From assembly GCA_024276335.1 (NCBI GenBank), contig JAJRXL010000188.1, forward strand, positions 1 through 8,913: 8,913 nt of DNA. Direction: 5' to 3'. Below, piece by piece: positions 1 to 5,992 of the stretch. The stretch's first letter is position 1; each line of letters opens with the position of its first letter. A program made the position numbers and the translations under genes. The notes beneath the pieces were generated by a model that was given only the letters and a program-made list of their open reading frames with translations, ran no database searches and was not told where the DNA came from. This DNA comes from Bacteroidota bacterium. GTDB lineage: Bacteria; Bacteroidota; Ignavibacteria; SZUA-365; JAADGX01.

Positions 1-1
1 A

Positions 2-33
2 CAAAGGACGCAAAGGAAAACGTTTGAACGTTT
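2..33. repeat. Left-edge nonamer tandem repeat followed by an inverted repeat
   Basis: Positions 2-19 read as two nine-base units (CAAAGGACG, then CAAAGGAAA). The array may continue to the left of the window. It is followed at 18-33 by a perfect inverted repeat, AAACGTT-TG-AACGTTT (7-base arms, 2-base loop). On the minus strand this sits about 65 bases past the stop codon of the polyamine fusion gene and is followed by TTTTCC. It could be a weak transcription end, but the stem is AT-rich and the T-run short. Confidence 0.5.
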
Positions 34-62
34 ACTTCCCATCGGAACGCAATCTAAAATCC

Positions 63-94
63 CCCGGTCTCCTTGTCTCCCGGTCTTTTTGTCA
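63..94. repeat. 16-base imperfect tandem duplication downstream of the polyamine fusion gene
   Basis: The block 63-78 is repeated at 79-94. The two copies share the first eight bases (CCCGGTCT) and match at 13 of 16 positions. They lie immediately past the stop codon of the minus-strand fusion gene. No function is evident; it looks like intergenic repeat DNA. Confidence 0.6.
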
Positions 95-98
95 GCTC

Positions 99-1169
99 TC
101 AGCGCTTCGTGGCCCTGGCGAAGATCCAGGGCTCGCAGAAGGAAGGAATGTGCACGCTCTCGTGTTCAAAGGAATCGAAATACCGGTTCAGGACGTCCCG
201 GATCATCTCGAAGATCTCGGGTTCGTATCCCGAGCAGACCTGCATGGAGAGGATGCCGCCGGGATTCAGGCTTCGGTGGATGGAGGAGAAAAGGCGGGAG
301 AGAAAGGTCTTCCTATCCAGGCGGGAATGGCCTTCCGGGTCCATGGTCAGGTCGTAGATCACCGCGTCGTAGCGCTGGTGGTTGTTGACATAGGAAACCG
401 CGTCGTCGAACACCACGCTCACGCGCTCGTCATCGAAAGCGTTGCCGCAGATCGCGGGGAGGTATTCCCTGGCGATGGAAACCACGCGCTCGTCGATATC
501 AACAAGGGTCACGTTGCCGGGGTTGTGCCTCAACAACTCGTTCAGAACGCCGCCGTCGCCTCCTCCCAGTATCAACACGTTGTCGAGTTTCCCGTTCGAT
601 ACCACGGGCTCGACCATGGCCCGGTTGTACAGGTGCGCGTCCTTTTCCGCGACCTGCAAGTCGTTGTTGAGAAAGAGCATCCTTCCGAAGGTCTCGTTCT
701 CGATCACCCGGATGTGCTGGTACTCGGAGCCGGTATCGACCAGCGTGCGTGTGGCGTAGTAGTCCACCTCGAAGCTGGTGGCGGGATGGGGCGTGATGTC
801 GGCGGTGTTGTTGACGGAAAGCCGGTTGACGCGGGACACTTCGAGCACGCGCATGGACTTTGCCCGCAGTTCTTTCTTCATGAAATCCAGCAACGTGTAC
901 AGCGGTGCGGGATCGTCGATACAGTGGAAAATGTCGATGGAAACGTGCCGCGCTTCGGGGAAGGTGTGGACGGAGACGTGAGATTCATGGATGATGGATA
1001 CAACCGTGACGCCGATCGGATTAAACTTGTGGCTGAACGTTTCCACCACGGAAAAACCACACACCTGCATTCCTCTCAACAGGGTTTCCCTCACGGTAGT
1101 TTCGTCGTCCAGTATCTCCGGCGGGCATCCGTTGATCTCTACCAAGAGCTGAATACCGGAAATCCTCAA
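99..1169 (-). CDS. S-adenosylmethionine decarboxylase / aminopropyltransferase (spermidine or spermine synthase) fusion
   Basis: This 356-residue bifunctional enzyme of polyamine synthesis is predicted to make decarboxylated AdoMet and pass its aminopropyl group to a diamine or triamine in the cytoplasm. Residues 1-118 are a full-length class 1B SpeD domain. The self-cleavage/pyruvoyl motif HESHVSVHTFPE (61-72) gives Ser63, His68 and Cys83, matching the known catalytic positions of the Thermotoga-type enzyme. Residues 135-356 are a SpeE-type Rossmann methyltransferase fold: EYQHI (149-153), the AdoMet loop GGGDGG (202-207), VDIDE (223-227), and YDAVIYDLT (267-275) with catalytic-type Asp268 and Asp273. 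The usual DS(S/T)DP motif is replaced by DLT, and YNRAM (181-185) stands where spermidine synthases often have YHE. Both resemble eukaryotic spermine synthase. The start is TTG at 1169, chosen because GGGAGG lies 9 bases upstream. Both domains look active. The acceptor (putrescine or a longer amine) is uncertain. Confidence 0.95.
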   Translation of the reverse strand: MRISGIQLLVEINGCPPEILDDETTVRETLLRGMQVCGFSVVETFSHKFNPIGVTVVSIIHESHVSVHTFPEARHVSIDIFHCIDDPAPLYTLLDFMKKELRAKSMRVLEVSRVNRLSVNNTADITPHPATSFEVDYYATRTLVDTGSEYQHIRVIENETFGRMLFLNNDLQVAEKDAHLYNRAMVEPVVSNGKLDNVLILGGGDGGVLNELLRHNPGNVTLVDIDERVVSIAREYLPAICGNAFDDERVSVVFDDAVSYVNNHQRYDAVIYDLTMDPEGHSRLDRKTFLSRLFSSIHRSLNPGGILSMQVCSGYEPEIFEMIRDVLNRYFDSFEHESVHIPSFCEPWIFARATKR

Positions 1170-1469
1170 TCCTAGTACCTCCCTGTGATAAAGATCATGA
1201 AGAAGAAGCGTGTTGCCGTCCTCCCGTCCGTACTCGCGTTACAAACCGGTACATCCGGACAGTTCGGCGTTACAGCATCTCCAGGTCATGAAAGGGCTTG
1301 TACGTACTGCGCACGCGGCATGTTAACGGCGATCCCGTTAGCAAAAGCCCAGAGCGTTCTAATATAGAAAATGTCGGGAAAAAATGCGCAATCTCTTGAT
1401 TCAACAATCCGGAATTATTCGATTGCGGATGTCCCGCGCTGTTAATCGTCGTTGTGCCGGGAGGATTGC
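1170..1469 (-). promoter_or_regulatory. 300-base gap: possible long leader and promoter of the SpeD-SpeE fusion gene
   Basis: No convincing gene lies here. On the minus strand a -10-like TATATT sits at 1361-1366, with a poor -35 (TTGCGC, 19-base spacer) near 1386-1391. If used, it gives a leader of about 185 bases. At 1324-1340 is a perfect 6-base stem with a 5-base loop (TAACGG/CCGTTA), followed by the palindrome GTACGTAC at 1300-1307. Two tiny overlapping minus-strand reading frames (1321-1286, 11 codons; 1289-1239, 16 codons) share an ATGA junction but have no ribosome binding site. No T-run marks a terminator for the upstream FmdB-type gene. Regulatory function is inference. Confidence 0.3.
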
Positions 1470-1961
1470 TCACATATCGTAGAGCGTGTCGTCGATTGTC
1501 GGCCTGGGTTTCCTGCCCGCGCGGCTGCGCTTTTGCTCGAACAGGAACGGCTCTTCCGATTCCAGGACGTCGCCCAGTTCCGCTTCGACCTGCTCCGGGT
1601 CCTCGCCCCGTTCCATGCGGCTCAGGGCTTCCTCCATGCCCGGCCCCATGTTGAGTCCGGTGGCTTCGGAAAACTTCCGCATGAGTTGCGCCGCCTGGCG
1701 GGGATCGTCTTCGTCGATGCGGTCGGCCTCCCGCGCCAGCACTTCCATCGCCCGCTCCATTTTCGATTCGTCTATGGGCGGCATGTCCTCGTCGACCTGC
1801 GTGTCATCGCGCCCGGACGAGACGGCGAAGGTGGACATCCTGCGCTGGAGGTTGGGATTATCGCATTTCGGGCAGCGCGGAACCTTCTCGGTGTTCACGG
1901 TGCGGGAAAAGAACTTGTATATCGTGTTGCAATCCTGGCAGAAGAATTCATAAACAGGCAT
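1470..1961 (-). CDS. FmdB-family putative regulatory zinc-ribbon protein with acidic C-terminal extension
   Basis: This is a 163-residue cytoplasmic protein. It opens with the FmdB/CxxC-CxxC signature: MPVYEFFCQDC, Cys8/Cys11 and Cys30/Cys33, binding one zinc. The 'MPxYE(F/Y)xCxxC' opening is diagnostic of the family. Members were named for a proposed regulatory role near formamidase/amide genes, but no general function is established. The usual members are roughly 60-110 residues long. Here residues 45-163 add a strongly acidic, probably helical tail with a conserved-looking stretch around 91-132 (QLMRKFSEATG..., EEALSRMERGEDPEQV). The tail might bind protein rather than DNA. The start at 1961 is fixed by AGGAGGT ending 6 bases upstream, so the in-frame extension to 2027 is rejected. 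The symporter gene ends 162 bases upstream on the same strand. Confidence 0.9.
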   Translation of the reverse strand: MPVYEFFCQDCNTIYKFFSRTVNTEKVPRCPKCDNPNLQRRMSTFAVSSGRDDTQVDEDMPPIDESKMERAMEVLAREADRIDEDDPRQAAQLMRKFSEATGLNMGPGMEEALSRMERGEDPEQVEAELGDVLESEEPFLFEQKRSRAGRKPRPTIDDTLYDM

Positions 1962-1984
1962 TAGAGACCTCCTATCTTGATCAT

Positions 1985-2023
1985 TCGCGTGAAATATAAT
2001 GAGGATACTTCTAAAAACACAGT
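1985..2023 (-). promoter_or_regulatory. Possible promoter of the FmdB-type gene
   Basis: On the minus strand TATATTTC occupies 1998-1991, about 30 bases before the ATG. It fits a sigma70-like -10 (TATATT) and the Bacteroidota-style TAnnTTTG box at 7 of 8 positions. No good -35 is visible 16-18 bases upstream. The surrounding AT-rich stretch contrasts with the GC-rich flanks. Confidence 0.35.
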
Positions 2024-2123
2024 TCATCCGTTCTCATCGCTAATTCGACGCGCGTGGCTGAAGCACTCTCGTCAGGGCCACACGTGCGGGACCGTCAACG
2101 GTTCATTCCGCGGAACGGGAAGA

Positions 2124-3578
2124 TCACGAAACCGGGGACGCGCTTGTTCCGCCAGTTCTTCCGGGAAAAACGAACGTACCGATCACGGCGGTCAGGCCCG
2201 CTACCGCGAACGTCATGAACCGGGCGGTGATCACTTGGTCCATGCCTGTGCTGATCCAGGCGATAGTGAACAGCATACCGACAATAATCGTAGTGACGGC
2301 CGCCGTGCCGTGGAAGCGCTTCCAGAACAGGGAAAGCAGGATCACCACGGAAAACGTCCCCCCGATTCCCGCCCAGACGTACCCGACAAGCGTGTAAATG
2401 ATGTCCGACGGTGATACGTAGGCGAGGGCGAGGGCGATAACGGCGAGGATCGCGGTCACCAGTCGCGAGCGGAGCAGGGTGTTTCCGTCCTTCCTGAAAA
2501 AGTTTTCCGTGAGCTCGGTCGCGGACAGGATGAGGAGGGAATCGGCGGTCGAGATCATGGCGGCGATGGCCCCGGTTATGAGCACGGCGGCGATGGCGGG
2601 CGGGAAAATCCGAAGCATGACGGCGGGCATGACGTACTCGGGGTCGTTGAGGCCGGCCGGTCCGAACAGGGCCAGGCCGATCCAGCCGATGGAAAGGGCT
2701 CCAATATAGGCGAAGATCGTCCACACGATACCGATGTTTCTCGCCTGCCGCGCCTGCCGCGTGTCCCTGATGGCCATGAACCGCATGCTCAACTGGGGCT
2801 GTCCCCCGAGGTAGCCGAAGAACCAGGAAAACCCCCCCATGAGCACGACCCCGGCGGCGAACCCTTCCGCGGCTCCGGTAAGGGACGTGTAACCCGATCC
2901 CGCACGCTCAAGGGCCTGCGGTATGGATTGGGCGAAAATGTCAGGGCTCCCGGCGATGGCAAAAATGCCCACGATGGGACCGACTACCAGCGTGATGATC
3001 ATGACGAGGGACTGGACGACGTCGGTATAGACCACGCTGCGGAACCCGCCGTACACCGTGTACGGGATGATTACAACAGCGGTGAGGAACATGCCGAGCG
3101 CGGGCGAAATGCCGAACATGGTGTGGAGCGTCTTGCCGCCGCCGAGAAACTGGGCGCCCACGTAGAAGAAGAAAAAGAACACGATGGTGGAGCTGCTGAC
3201 GAGCCGCAGCCACTTCTCCCGCTCGCCGTGTTTCCGGGCGATGTAGTCGGTAAACGTGTTCACGTGGTATTTTTCCGCTTCGTCCCGCAGTCGCCAGGCG
3301 ATGGCGGCCCAGGCGGGGACGATGCCGGCAACGCAGCCGATGGCCGTCCAGATGCCGGTCAGCCCGGACGCGTACGCGAAGCCCGGCAGGCCCAGGAGGG
3401 CCCAGGAGGATTCACCGGTCGCCCGTTCCGAGAGAGCGGCCGCCCAGCCCGGGAGGCTCCTGTCCGCGATGGCGTAGTCCGCCCCGGTCCTGACCTTGCG
3501 GCCCTGGTACAATCCCCACGCAATGAGCAGGCCGAGGTACCCGGCCATGACCACGAGAATCTGCGTCTGGTGTTCCAT
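2124..3578 (-). CDS. Sodium:solute symporter (SSS family), PutP-like
   Basis: This 484-residue inner-membrane transporter of the LeuT-fold SSS family has about 13 hydrophobic segments. It probably couples Na+ entry to uptake of an amino acid or other small solute. Recognisable blocks are DYAIADRSLPGW (34-45), SWALLGLPGFAYASG (58-72), YGGFRSVVYTDVVQ (176-189), SWFFGYLGGQPQLSMRFMA (251-269) and MISTADSLL (341-349). The Ser343-Thr344 pair matches the Na2-site Ser/Thr of E. coli PutP, and Ala53 and Ser57 also align. The PutP Na+-site aspartate (D55) is Gly here, and the neighbouring Met56 is Glu56, so ion or substrate specificity may differ and proline transport should not be assumed. The start at 3578 is preferred over an upstream in-frame ATG at 3626, because GAGGA lies 7 bases before it and the topology starts correctly. 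The upstream aminotransferase terminator makes it a separate unit. Confidence 0.93.
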   Translation of the reverse strand: MEHQTQILVVMAGYLGLLIAWGLYQGRKVRTGADYAIADRSLPGWAAALSERATGESSWALLGLPGFAYASGLTGIWTAIGCVAGIVPAWAAIAWRLRDEAEKYHVNTFTDYIARKHGEREKWLRLVSSSTIVFFFFFYVGAQFLGGGKTLHTMFGISPALGMFLTAVVIIPYTVYGGFRSVVYTDVVQSLVMIITLVVGPIVGIFAIAGSPDIFAQSIPQALERAGSGYTSLTGAAEGFAAGVVLMGGFSWFFGYLGGQPQLSMRFMAIRDTRQARQARNIGIVWTIFAYIGALSIGWIGLALFGPAGLNDPEYVMPAVMLRIFPPAIAAVLITGAIAAMISTADSLLILSATELTENFFRKDGNTLLRSRLVTAILAVIALALAYVSPSDIIYTLVGYVWAGIGGTFSVVILLSLFWKRFHGTAAVTTIIVGMLFTIAWISTGMDQVITARFMTFAVAGLTAVIGTFVFPGRTGGTSASPVS

Positions 3579-3598
3579 GGATTTATCCTCGATTCGTA

Positions 3599-3608
3599 TC
3601 GACGTCGA
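3599..3608. promoter_or_regulatory. 10-base perfect palindrome in the symporter upstream region
   Basis: TCGACGTCGA lies 20 bases before the symporter ATG, in the short gap after the aminotransferase terminator where the symporter promoter must be. It could be an operator half-site pair. A chance palindrome in GC-rich DNA is equally possible. Confidence 0.25.
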
Positions 3609-3624
3609 GCATGAAGCAGGTGGC

Positions 3625-3650
3625 AATAAAAAGCCGCCCGGAAGGCGGCC
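3625..3650 (-). terminator. Rho-independent terminator of the branched-chain aminotransferase gene
   Basis: On the minus strand GCCGCC-TTCCG-GGCGGC forms a perfect 6-base GC stem with a 5-base loop, followed directly by TTTTTATT. It begins about 22 bases past the aminotransferase stop codon and lies 47 bases before the symporter start. It therefore separates the two transcription units. Confidence 0.92.
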
Positions 3651-3671
3651 TGGTTCGAAAACCGGTGAGCG

Positions 3672-4772
3672 TTACGCCAGTACTTCCGAGGCGATTTCCA
3701 CGTGGTGGATCCACCCGTGCGTGTCTTCCTTTTCGCCGTACTGGATGGCGGTGATTTCGTCGTAGAATTTCTGGGCGACCGGTCCGATCTTGAAATCGTT
3801 GATGATCACTTCGTCGTCCTTGTACCGGAGCTTGCCGACCGGGGAGATCACGGCGGAGGTGCCGGTGCCGAACATTTCCCGGAGCGTTCCCTTCTTCGCG
3901 GCGGCGATTACTTCTTTGATGGATATTTCCCGCTCGGAGACGTTCATTCCCCATTCCCGGGCAAGTGTCAAGACCGAATCGCGTGTAACGCCGGGCAGGA
4001 TAGTGCCGCTCAGCGGAGGCGTTATGAGCTCGTCGTCGATCAGGAAGAAGATGTTCATGGTTCCGACTTCCTCGACGTACTCGTGGTGGATGGCGTCGAG
4101 CCACAGCACCTGGGTGAAGCCCATTTTCTTGGCTTCGCGGGCCGCGTAAAGGCTGGCCGCGTAGTTCCCTGCCGTCTTGGCGGAGCCGGTTCCTCCTTTC
4201 ACGGCCCGGACGTACTTGTCCGTGGCCAGGATCTTCACCGGGCTGAGGCCTTCTTCGTAGTACGACGCTACCGGTGAAGTCATGATGAGGAAACGGTAGG
4301 AGTCGGATTCCTTCACGCCGAGGAAGTTCCCGATCGAGTAAATAAGGGGTCGGATATACAGCGCATGGCCGCGTTGCCTGGGAATCCAGTCGTAGTCGAT
4401 CTGGACCAGCAGGTCGATGGCTTCGGTAAAGTACTCCTTTTCGAATGTCGGGATGCACATGCGCTCGCAGGAATTGAGCAGGCGCACGGCATGCTTGTCG
4501 GGCCGGAAAACGTTGACGCCGTTTTTCGCGTAAAATGCTTTCAGACCTTCGAACACGGTCTGACCGTAGTGAAGCGTGGTATTAGCCGGTTCATGGGGGA
4601 TGGGTTGATACGGGATGATCTCCGGGGAGTGCCACCTTCCATCCTCATACACCATCTGGAACATATGATCCGAGAATTGCAAGCCAAAGCCCAAACGATT
4701 AAAATCCACCGTATCCAACCGACTGGCGGTAGTTTTGCTGACAGTAATTCGCTGATTCATAACTGGTCTCAT
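3672..4772 (-). CDS. ilvE: Branched-chain amino acid aminotransferase (class IV, PLP)
   Basis: This 366-residue cytoplasmic PLP enzyme moves the amino group between leucine, isoleucine or valine and 2-oxoglutarate, the last step of their synthesis or first of their breakdown. It belongs to the longer BCAT branch shared with Gram-positives and eukaryotes. Signatures are LHYGQTVFEGLKAF (67-80), RPDKHAVRLLNS (90-101), YIRPLIYS (139-146), the PLP lysine Lys199 in GGTGSAKTAGNY (193-204), EEVGTMNIFF (234-243) and GTILPGVTRDS (256-266). The redox CxxC of mammalian BCATs is absent (GTGTSAVISPV at 302-312). Two starts are possible: ATG 4772 and ATG 4760. Neither has a strong Shine-Dalgarno site; a weak GAG lies 7 bases before 4760. 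The gene stands alone, with an AT-rich upstream region and its own terminator. Confidence 0.96.
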   Translation of the reverse strand: MRPVMNQRITVSKTTASRLDTVDFNRLGFGLQFSDHMFQMVYEDGRWHSPEIIPYQPIPHEPANTTLHYGQTVFEGLKAFYAKNGVNVFRPDKHAVRLLNSCERMCIPTFEKEYFTEAIDLLVQIDYDWIPRQRGHALYIRPLIYSIGNFLGVKESDSYRFLIMTSPVASYYEEGLSPVKILATDKYVRAVKGGTGSAKTAGNYAASLYAAREAKKMGFTQVLWLDAIHHEYVEEVGTMNIFFLIDDELITPPLSGTILPGVTRDSVLTLAREWGMNVSEREISIKEVIAAAKKGTLREMFGTGTSAVISPVGKLRYKDDEVIINDFKIGPVAQKFYDEITAIQYGEKEDTHGWIHHVEIASEVLA

Positions 4773-4860
4773 TTTATATGGAAAGCAGAACGGCTTGGTT
4801 TAAACACCTAGCAATACAATTTACACCTTTTTTTCAATTTTCCCAGCGATTGCTTGCCAA
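4773..4860 (-). promoter_or_regulatory. AT-rich upstream region of ilvE, probable promoter zone
   Basis: This is a sharply AT-rich stretch in a GC-rich window, just before ilvE. On the minus strand TTGAAA (4837-4832) could be a -35, but the best -10 (TATTGC, 4816-4811) sits only 15 bases on. A TAAATT at 4823-4818 lacks a partner. The poly-A tract next to TTGAAA could act as an UP element. Exact promoter boxes cannot be assigned. Confidence 0.3.
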
Positions 4861-4910
4861 AAGTACCTTTTTTATCAAAAAAACGGTTGATTATGACGAA
4901 AAATGTACTT
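4861..4910 (-). terminator. AT-rich inverted repeat at the end of the adenosine-kinase-family gene
   Basis: Arms at 4861-4872 and 4899-4910 pair with one mismatch (AAGTACATTTTT against AAAAAGGTACTT on the minus strand) around a loop of about 26 bases. The first arm overlaps the stop codon of the upstream gene. Inside it, T6-ATC-A7 can form a competing hairpin. TTTT follows the second arm on the minus strand. It may end transcription, but the stem is AT-rich and less stable than a textbook terminator. Confidence 0.4.
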
Positions 4911-5391
4911 AAAGCTTGTAACCGATTGTTCGCAGGAACTGGTGACGCTCCCGGATGTCGTCCTCGGACTCGATGCCGTGGCATTTCACCCCGTCCACGA
5001 CGCCCAGGATCGCCCGTCCCAGGTCCGTTTCGGCGATAATCACTTCCGCCGGGTTCGCCGTGGCGCAGAAAACCCGGCACACCTCGGGCACGTTCTTGAT
5101 CACGTTCAGAATGTTGATCGGAAAGCCCTCCTTGAGGAAGATGATGAAACTGTGCCCGGCGGAGAGGGACAGGGCGTTCTTCTTGGCCAGCTCGATCAGC
5201 TCATTGTCGTTGCCCGCCCAGCGCACCAGGGCTTTCTGCGAAGCCTCGCAGAACGCGATGCCGAACTTCATCGACGGGTTGGTCTGCACGATGGCTTCAT
5301 AAAGGTCCTCCACCGTCTTGATGAAATGCGAGTGCCCGAGGATGAAGTTCAGTTCCTCCGGCTTCTCGATGCGAACGGTCAGTAACTCCAT
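4909..5391 (-). CDS. Adenosine-specific kinase family protein (Adenosine_kin, PF04008-type)
   Basis: This 160-residue protein is the full usual length of the small family annotated as adenosine-specific kinase, known from structures of archaeal and thermophile members. Conserved blocks run through the whole chain: GHSHFIKTVEDLYEA (19-33), KFGIAFCEAS (42-51), RWAGND (57-62), AGHSFIIFLKEGFPINILN (78-96), VPEVCRVFCATANP (101-114) and GRAILGVVDG (125-134). There is no P-loop and no PfkB or ribokinase motif, so any phosphorylation of adenosine would use a different fold. The family's activity rests on thin evidence, so treat the name cautiously. The start at 5391 is supported by GAGAGGG, 7 bases upstream. 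Gaps of about 140 bases on each side suggest separate transcription. Confidence 0.9.
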   Translation of the reverse strand: MELLTVRIEKPEELNFILGHSHFIKTVEDLYEAIVQTNPSMKFGIAFCEASQKALVRWAGNDNELIELAKKNALSLSAGHSFIIFLKEGFPINILNVIKNVPEVCRVFCATANPAEVIIAETDLGRAILGVVDGVKCHGIESEDDIRERHQFLRTIGYKL

Positions 5392-5529
5392 GGCTTTTCC
5401 CTCTCGTCATTTGAATGCACGGTGATGTGTAGGCGACCTGGCCGGGCACCGTGACGGCCGGAGCGCATCGCACCGCGCCTGTGCCGGCTCCCGTCCGGGG
5501 TCGGTGTATCGTTGTGTGTCGCGGTGGAG
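5392..5529. other. Intergenic spacer with a distant inverted repeat
   Basis: This GC-rich spacer lies between two minus-strand genes. CACGGTG (5418-5424) and CACCGTG (5447-5453) form a perfect 7-base inverted repeat with a 22-base loop, starting 26 bases before the adenosine-kinase-family start. No T-run follows it, so it is not a terminator. I see no clear -10/-35 pair. Confidence 0.3.
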
Positions 5530-5892
5530 TCAGAGGATGCCGTTCAGGGCATCTTCGTTGAAACCGATCGTTGCCCCCTTGGGAGAGACAACCAGCGGCC
5601 GCTTCATGAGCATGGGATCGGAGGTGACGGCCTCCACGATTTCCCTCTTGGTCATCTTCGGCGCTTTCTCCTTCCATCCCCCTTCCCGGTACGCACCGCC
5701 GGAGGTATTGAACAGCTTCTTCGGCTCGGAAACCCGGGTGGCGGCTTTTTTCACCTGTGTCTTGGGCGGCGGCGATTCCCGCACGTCGATGAACTGGTAC
5801 GGGATGTTCTTCGAATCCAGGAATTTGAGGGCTTTTCTCGTGGTGCCGCACGTTTTCAATCCCCATACCTTCACTGTCGGTTTTGTTGCCAT
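5530..5892 (-). CDS. ArsC/YffB/Spx-family thioredoxin-fold protein
   Basis: This 120-residue cytoplasmic protein belongs to the arsenate-reductase-like (ArsC/Spx) family. The N-terminal beta-alpha-beta carries WGLKTCGTTRKALKFL (10-25), with Cys15 at the redox position of the fold. The C-terminal KRPLVVSPKG (97-106) and GF (110-111) match the conserved 'RPL...G' segment, and LFNTSGGAYRE (60-70) matches YffB's 'LNTRGTTWRKL'. Cys15 is the only cysteine in the protein. It therefore has neither the CxxC switch of Spx nor a resolving cysteine, and would need glutathione or thioredoxin as partner if it is a reductase. No ars genes are nearby, so arsenate reduction is not supported by context. The start at 5892 has only a weak GGAAG 9 bases upstream. 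Confidence 0.88.
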   Translation of the reverse strand: MATKPTVKVWGLKTCGTTRKALKFLDSKNIPYQFIDVRESPPPKTQVKKAATRVSEPKKLFNTSGGAYREGGWKEKAPKMTKREIVEAVTSDPMLMKRPLVVSPKGATIGFNEDALNGIL

Positions 5893-5932
5893 GAGATTGC
5901 TTCCAAGTGTGATACATGCTAAAGACGGTAGC

Positions 5933-5968
5933 GCGCTGAAAGGTACGCACGAAACAGGTTTCCTTCAA
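5933..5968 (-). promoter_or_regulatory. Possible promoter of the ArsC-like gene
   Basis: On the minus strand TTGAAG (5968-5963), a 17-base spacer and TACCTT (5945-5940, continuing TTTC) lie about 48 bases before the ATG. The -35 matches TTGACA at 4 of 6 positions. The -10 is only half-consensus for sigma70 but has the TAnnTT pattern seen in other candidate promoters in this window. Confidence 0.4.
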
Positions 5969-5992
5969 GTCCTAAAACGGCGGCCCCGCGTG

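Noticed and set aside
24..1175. 383-codon open frame on the plus strand opposite the polyamine gene
   Set aside because: It is the codon-by-codon shadow of a well-conserved two-domain enzyme. Its translation has no recognisable motif and its composition is skewed to V, D, H and G.
1270..1473. 67-codon minus-strand frame starting GTG and overlapping the FmdB-type stop codon
   Set aside because: The GTGA overlap suggests coupling, but there is no ribosome binding site and no family resemblance, and the frame crosses the likely promoter of the next gene.
2928..3614. 228-codon plus-strand frame inside the symporter gene
   Set aside because: It is antisense to conserved transmembrane segments and its product is highly charged without motifs.
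5893..5992. attC site after the beta-helix gene, making it an integron cassette
   Set aside because: No GTTRRRY/RYYYAAC pair or suitable palindrome occurs after the stop codon, and the gene has its own promoter.
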